In this document: one piece after another, positions 5,976 to 8,403 of the stretch
Layout of the letters: each line of letters opens with the position of its first letter
Numbering within the stretch: the first letter of the stretch is position 1
Assembly (NCBI GenBank): GCA_017396865.1
Contig: JAFQKO010000012.1
Location: forward strand, 1-8,403
Direction: 5' to 3'
DNA: 8,403 nt
Source of the DNA: Clostridia bacterium
GTDB taxonomy: Bacteria > Bacillota_A > Clostridia > Oscillospirales > QAKW01
Notes under the pieces: generated by a model
What the model was told of the DNA's origin: nothing
Database searches by the model: none
What the model saw: only the letters and a program-made list of their open reading frames with translations
Made by a program: the position numbers and the translations under genes

Positions 5976-7064
5976 TCACATTCTGCTGAGGATCTCGGCC
6001 TTCTTGGCGTCATATTCCGCTTGCTCGATCAGGCCTGCGTCCAGCATTTTCTTTAATTTAGTCAGGGTTTCCATCGGGTCCTCCGCTTGCTTGGGTGCAG
6101 CCGCTTCGGCCATGGGCGAAAACGCCTGCTGCGCCATCGAACCGAAGGCGCCGCCTGCGGCCATACCCATGCTGATCTCGGCGCCCATGGCACCCAGACC
6201 GCCGCCGTTGGGATTATTGGCCATATCACCCATAATATTGACCGCCTGCTGCTTGCCCCAGTTCTCGCCGAGAATATCCATAACCGCCTTATCGGCCTGG
6301 GCATTCCGCATCTTCTGAATGGCATCCATGCCGATCTCATCATACTTACGGCGCAGCTCATCATCGGCAATATCCAATGCCGCTACGTTGAAGTTGATGC
6401 ACCGCAGACCGTAGTCGCTTAAAATCTCCTGCATGAAGGGCTGAATGGTTTCGGAGAATTCATCCAGCCGCGCATCGATCCCCAAAATCTCGGTATTGGA
6501 TTCATTGATCGCGCGGGCGATAACCGACTTGATCTTACTGCGAAGCTCATAGCTGAAATACTTATTCAGCTCCTCCTGCTCATAAGAGGGAACGTTATTA
6601 CCCACCATCTTTTCCAGAAAGATCGCAGGATTTGCAATCTGCACCTTATAGGAGCCGCGTGCCTTCAGAGAGGTGGCAATTCCCAGCAGCTTATCCCGCA
6701 CCTGGATGGGAGAATCGGTGCCCCAGCGGATCTCCATGCTATGCGCCGAGCGCACAAAGTAGACCACGCAGTTGAAGGTGCTGATCCCGCCGGTAAAGGC
6801 CGTACGCAAACGGCTGATAAAGGGATAGTTCTGGGTGGAGAGCTTATAGGTACCGTTTTCAAAGACCTGCTCGATCCGACCGCCGTTGACAAAAATCGCC
6901 TGTTCACCGGGCATAACGATCAGGGTAGAATTGGTATTGAAATCCTCCTCGGGCTGACGCCAGATCAGCAGATTTCCCGCACCGCTGTTTTTGATAACGT
7001 CGGCCCAATGCTTTTTGCCGCCGATATAGGCCGCCTCATTGGGGTTCTTTTTAAAGAATGCCAT
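5976..7064 (-). CDS. SPFH domain protein with C-terminal SHOCT domain (YdjI / 'virion core' type)
   Basis: This 362-residue protein matches the bacterial SPFH group exemplified by Bacillus subtilis YdjI (COG4260, often labelled virion core protein). The N-terminal part (about 25-240) carries the group's features: LIWRQPEEDFNTNSTLIVMPGEQAIFVNGG-like core (33-62), FNCVVYFV (98-104), GIDARLDEF (195-203) and SDYGLRCINFNV (216-227). A flexible Gly/Met/Ala-rich linker follows (about 283-325). The last 33 residues form a SHOCT domain, a short oligomerisation module. No transmembrane helix or signal peptide is present, so membrane association would be peripheral or through the downstream four-helix protein. 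SPFH proteins organise membrane patches, and the Bacillus relatives sit in an operon with PspA-type stress proteins. No PspA gene is in this window. AAAGGAGG (7074-7080 core) fixes the start. Confidence 0.9.
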   Translation of the reverse strand: MAFFKKNPNEAAYIGGKKHWADVIKNSGAGNLLIWRQPEEDFNTNSTLIVMPGEQAIFVNGGRIEQVFENGTYKLSTQNYPFISRLRTAFTGGISTFNCVVYFVRSAHSMEIRWGTDSPIQVRDKLLGIATSLKARGSYKVQIANPAIFLEKMVGNNVPSYEQEELNKYFSYELRSKIKSVIARAINESNTEILGIDARLDEFSETIQPFMQEILSDYGLRCINFNVAALDIADDELRRKYDEIGMDAIQKMRNAQADKAVMDILGENWGKQQAVNIMGDMANNPNGGGLGAMGAEISMGMAAGGAFGSMAQQAFSPMAEAAAPKQAEDPMETLTKLKKMLDAGLIEQAEYDAKKAEILSRM

Positions 7065-7088
7065 TGTGACAATCCTCCTTTAAGAATT

Positions 7089-7094
7089 ATTATA
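7089..7094 (-). promoter_or_regulatory. Possible -10 box for the SPFH-membrane protein operon
   Basis: TATAAT on the minus strand lies in the short AT-rich gap between the upstream terminator and the SPFH start codon. I see no convincing -35 hexamer at 16-18 bp. It may be a weak or activator-dependent promoter, or use an alternative sigma factor. Confidence 0.4.
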
Positions 7095-7131
7095 TATGAA
7101 AGAAAAGAACTTTTCGTGAATAATCTGTAAA

Positions 7132-7173
7132 AAAACCGCCGACCATCTTGGTAGCAAAGAAGCCGGCGGTTTT
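7132..7173 (-). terminator. Intrinsic terminator after the 79-residue protein gene
   Basis: A 10-bp stem (7132-7141 with 7164-7173) with a CCGCCG/CGGCGG core encloses a 22-nt loop. The loop can form a small inner hairpin (ACC/GGT, 7142-7152). On the minus strand the stem is followed by a run of seven T. It begins 12 nt after the stop codon at 7185 and separates this gene from the SPFH operon. Confidence 0.82.
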
Positions 7174-7184
7174 AAAAAAAGAAC

Positions 7185-7424
7185 TTAGTCGTCCTTGCGG
7201 AAAACCAGCATGTTGAAGTATACGGTGACGTCGCTTGCGCCAAACAGGGAAGCGAGGCAGCCGGCCTTCTTGGTAACGGGGATCTGCTGGATGCAATCCA
7301 GAACCCAACCGCCAACAGCTTCGTTGTTGATGATGGAAGCGTATACACGAACAGCCTCGGAATAGCTCTCTTTGCGCTTGATGGTCAATTCAACGGGACC
7401 TGCAATAGTCTTATACTGAGTCAT
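7185..7424 (-). CDS. Small conserved-looking protein of unknown function (79 aa)
   Basis: I cannot name this 79-residue protein with confidence. It opens with MTQYKTIAGPVEL. It then has a helical stretch with YASIINNEAVGGWVLDCIQ (28-46), a short KAGCLASLFG segment and a closing strand VTVYFNMLVFRK (66-77). The layout of an N-terminal YK strand, an (E)GW motif after a helix and a final strand ending in FRK is reminiscent of DUF4177-like small proteins; that is a guess from pattern. It has no membrane segment and no signal peptide. GGAGG (7434-7438) lies 9 nt before the ATG, and a terminator follows directly, so expression is well supported. It lies 63 bp downstream of the CFI-box gene on the same strand and could be co-transcribed with it. 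Confidence 0.8.
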   Translation of the reverse strand: MTQYKTIAGPVELTIKRKESYSEAVRVYASIINNEAVGGWVLDCIQQIPVTKKAGCLASLFGASDVTVYFNMLVFRKDD

Positions 7425-7487
7425 GATAATGTTCCTCCGTAGATTTTAATGTAAAAATATTGTCGTTATCGAGCAAGAATTGCTACC

Positions 7488-8219
7488 TTACTTGCTCAGT
7501 TTAACTACCTTTTCATCCAGATACTTGCGGATCTTCTGACCCAGCTTGGAATCCGGACGGATATGCTTTGCCAGCGTGGGGCTGACAGCATAATAGAAGC
7601 GGATAAAGGCTCTGCCCCAAAGGCGCTTGGCCAGATAATCATCGCGATAGCGGCGCAGCGTTACAACCTGCGGGCAGGTATAGCTGCCGTAAACAGCGGT
7701 TGCGATATAGCAGCCGAAGGAGCCGCGGGTCTTGCGGTCGTAGGCGCCGTTCTTCACCTGCTCGATGAAATCAACCTCGGGCTGAATTTCCGCCTTATAC
7801 TGATCCTTGATGTTGGCGGGCGCATACTCGATGGCGCGGAACGCATATTTTTCCAGCGTGCTGCCCATGATGCTGGCCTTGGTCAGCGGGCCGCTGTTGC
7901 CGTAGTTGTCCTTATAATCATAGTACCGATCAAAATAGCGGTTGCAGAGATATAAACCCCACCATGCCTCGTGGCAGTTGGGCTTAATGGTCAGCACCTC
8001 TTTATAGGTCTTAACCGCCTTTTCGGGATTGCCATCCTCCACCAACATCTCAGCGTTGAGCAGCAGGCTCTTAACGGTCGGCAGACCGTCTACCGTAATA
8101 ACGTCGATGACCTTATGCGGTGTGTGACAAAACTCACATTCGCAAAAGCCGTTCAGATCAACGTCGTCTACCTTAATGCTGCCACCGCAGGTGGCGCATA
8201 TTGCCGGTTGAATTGCCAT
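7488..8219 (-). CDS. Zinc-ribbon/TPR protein with C-terminal CFI-box domain
   Basis: This 243-residue protein has three visible parts. An N-terminal zinc ribbon (8-31) has CATC and CEFC knuckles (Cys8, Cys11, Cys28, Cys31, with an extra Cys26). A TPR-like helical repeat follows (about 50-95, NPEKAVKTYKEVLTIKPNCHEAWWGL). The C-terminal region (170-220) begins CYIATAVYGS and continues LRRYRDDYLAKRLWGRAFIRFYYAVSPTLAKHI. This is the pattern of the CFI-box-CTERM domain found at the end of otherwise unrelated bacterial proteins, whose function is unknown. There is no membrane segment. I chose the ATG at 8217-8219 because GAGGGGG lies 9-12 nt upstream. An in-frame ATG ten codons earlier (8249) lacks such a site and would put the SD inside the gene. 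The role is unknown; a sensor or scaffold is possible. Confidence 0.88.
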   Translation of the reverse strand: MAIQPAICATCGGSIKVDDVDLNGFCECEFCHTPHKVIDVITVDGLPTVKSLLLNAEMLVEDGNPEKAVKTYKEVLTIKPNCHEAWWGLYLCNRYFDRYYDYKDNYGNSGPLTKASIMGSTLEKYAFRAIEYAPANIKDQYKAEIQPEVDFIEQVKNGAYDRKTRGSFGCYIATAVYGSYTCPQVVTLRRYRDDYLAKRLWGRAFIRFYYAVSPTLAKHIRPDSKLGQKIRKYLDEKVVKLSK

Positions 8220-8403
8220 AATTAATTTCCCCCTCTTTAGGGTGAGCAATTAAACCCGAACCCCGTTTTAAAAAGGCGGATTTTTGCCCACTCATCGTTA
8301 AAATACTCGCTAATACGGCAGTATTAGCTGCGTTTTGTGCCTTGATTGAGCAAAAATCCGCACTTTTTAAAATCTTCGACCTCAAAGCGAGGAGATTTCG
8401 AGG
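8220..8403. other. Intergenic region without a convincing gene
   Basis: This stretch holds the SD of the CFI-box gene (8229-8236) and a 107-nt palindromic element. After it comes a short segment with CCTC/GAGG complementarity (8379-8382 with 8389-8392) that may continue past the window. No consensus promoter for the CFI-box gene is visible. A 70-codon open frame crossing the palindrome looks spurious. Confidence 0.6.
8266..8372. repeat. Large imperfect palindrome / hairpin element (107 nt)
   Basis: The outer arms 8266-8287 and 8350-8372 pair over 22 bp with a single bulged base (8362). Each contains a TTTTTGC/GCAAAAA run and a TTTTAAAAAG/CTTTTTAAAA end. An inner perfect 8-bp stem (8309-8316 with 8321-8328) closes a GGCA tetraloop, and the sequence between is partly complementary. 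The whole can fold as a two-tier hairpin. It may be a dispersed intergenic palindromic repeat, a non-autonomous element or a structured terminator/leader. Copy number cannot be judged from one window. Confidence 0.75.

Noticed and set aside
6741..7130. A 129-codon plus-strand open frame opposite the SPFH start region
   Set aside because: It is antisense to the SPFH gene and crosses its SD and promoter area; no ribosome binding site or homology features.
8266..8372. CRISPR-type array or tRNA gene in the right-hand intergenic region
   Set aside because: There is one palindrome and no regularly spaced repeats, and the fold lacks a cloverleaf with T-loop and acceptor consensus.
8173..8385. A 70-codon minus-strand open frame overlapping the start of the CFI-box gene
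   Set aside because: It is read through the palindromic element and overlaps the better-supported gene in another frame; most of its residues simply translate the hairpin arms.

Overview
The window looks like a chromosomal segment from an anaerobic member of the Bacillota, most likely a Clostridia of the Oscillospiraceae/Ruminococcaceae kind. This rests on four things: strong AGGAGG-type ribosome binding sites, textbook TTGACA/TATAAT promoters, GC-rich genes separated by AT-rich spacers, and above all a DRE-TIM (Re)-citrate synthase next to an Aquifex-type aconitase. That pairing is typical of strict anaerobes lacking the usual Si-citrate synthase. The genus assignment is inference.

Positions 1-3361 (minus strand) hold a three-gene operon: Re-citrate synthase, then a GntR/FCD regulator overlapping it by 4 bp (ATGA), then a single-chain aconitase that runs off the left edge. 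The operon has a consensus promoter (TTGACA, 17 bp, TATAAT). A 12-bp perfect palindrome, 18/20 matched when extended, overlaps the -10 box and the predicted start of transcription. It fits the FadR-subfamily operator pattern, so the embedded regulator probably controls its own operon. The enzymes make isocitrate from oxaloacetate and acetyl-CoA, the oxidative route to 2-oxoglutarate and glutamate. An isocitrate dehydrogenase would be expected further downstream, outside the window.

Positions 3371-5279 hold a DegV-family fatty-acid-binding protein (minus) and a stand-alone ComEC-like metallo-beta-lactamase-fold hydrolase (plus). They are transcribed divergently from a 140-bp promoter region. 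degV ends at a 16-bp terminator hairpin. The hydrolase ends at a 17-bp bidirectional terminator shared with the convergent gene that follows.

Positions 5282-8219 (minus strand) hold four genes. A zinc-ribbon/TPR protein with a C-terminal CFI-box domain is followed by a 79-residue conserved-looking protein of unknown function and a terminator. Then comes a two-gene unit of an SPFH-SHOCT protein (YdjI/'virion core' type) and a four-helix membrane protein with a cytoplasmic tail. The second pair resembles membrane-associated SPFH modules of Bacillota, and its physiological role is unknown.

Positions 8220-8403 hold no convincing gene. They contain a 107-nt imperfect palindrome capable of a long two-tier hairpin, which looks like an intergenic repeat element or a structured leader/terminator.
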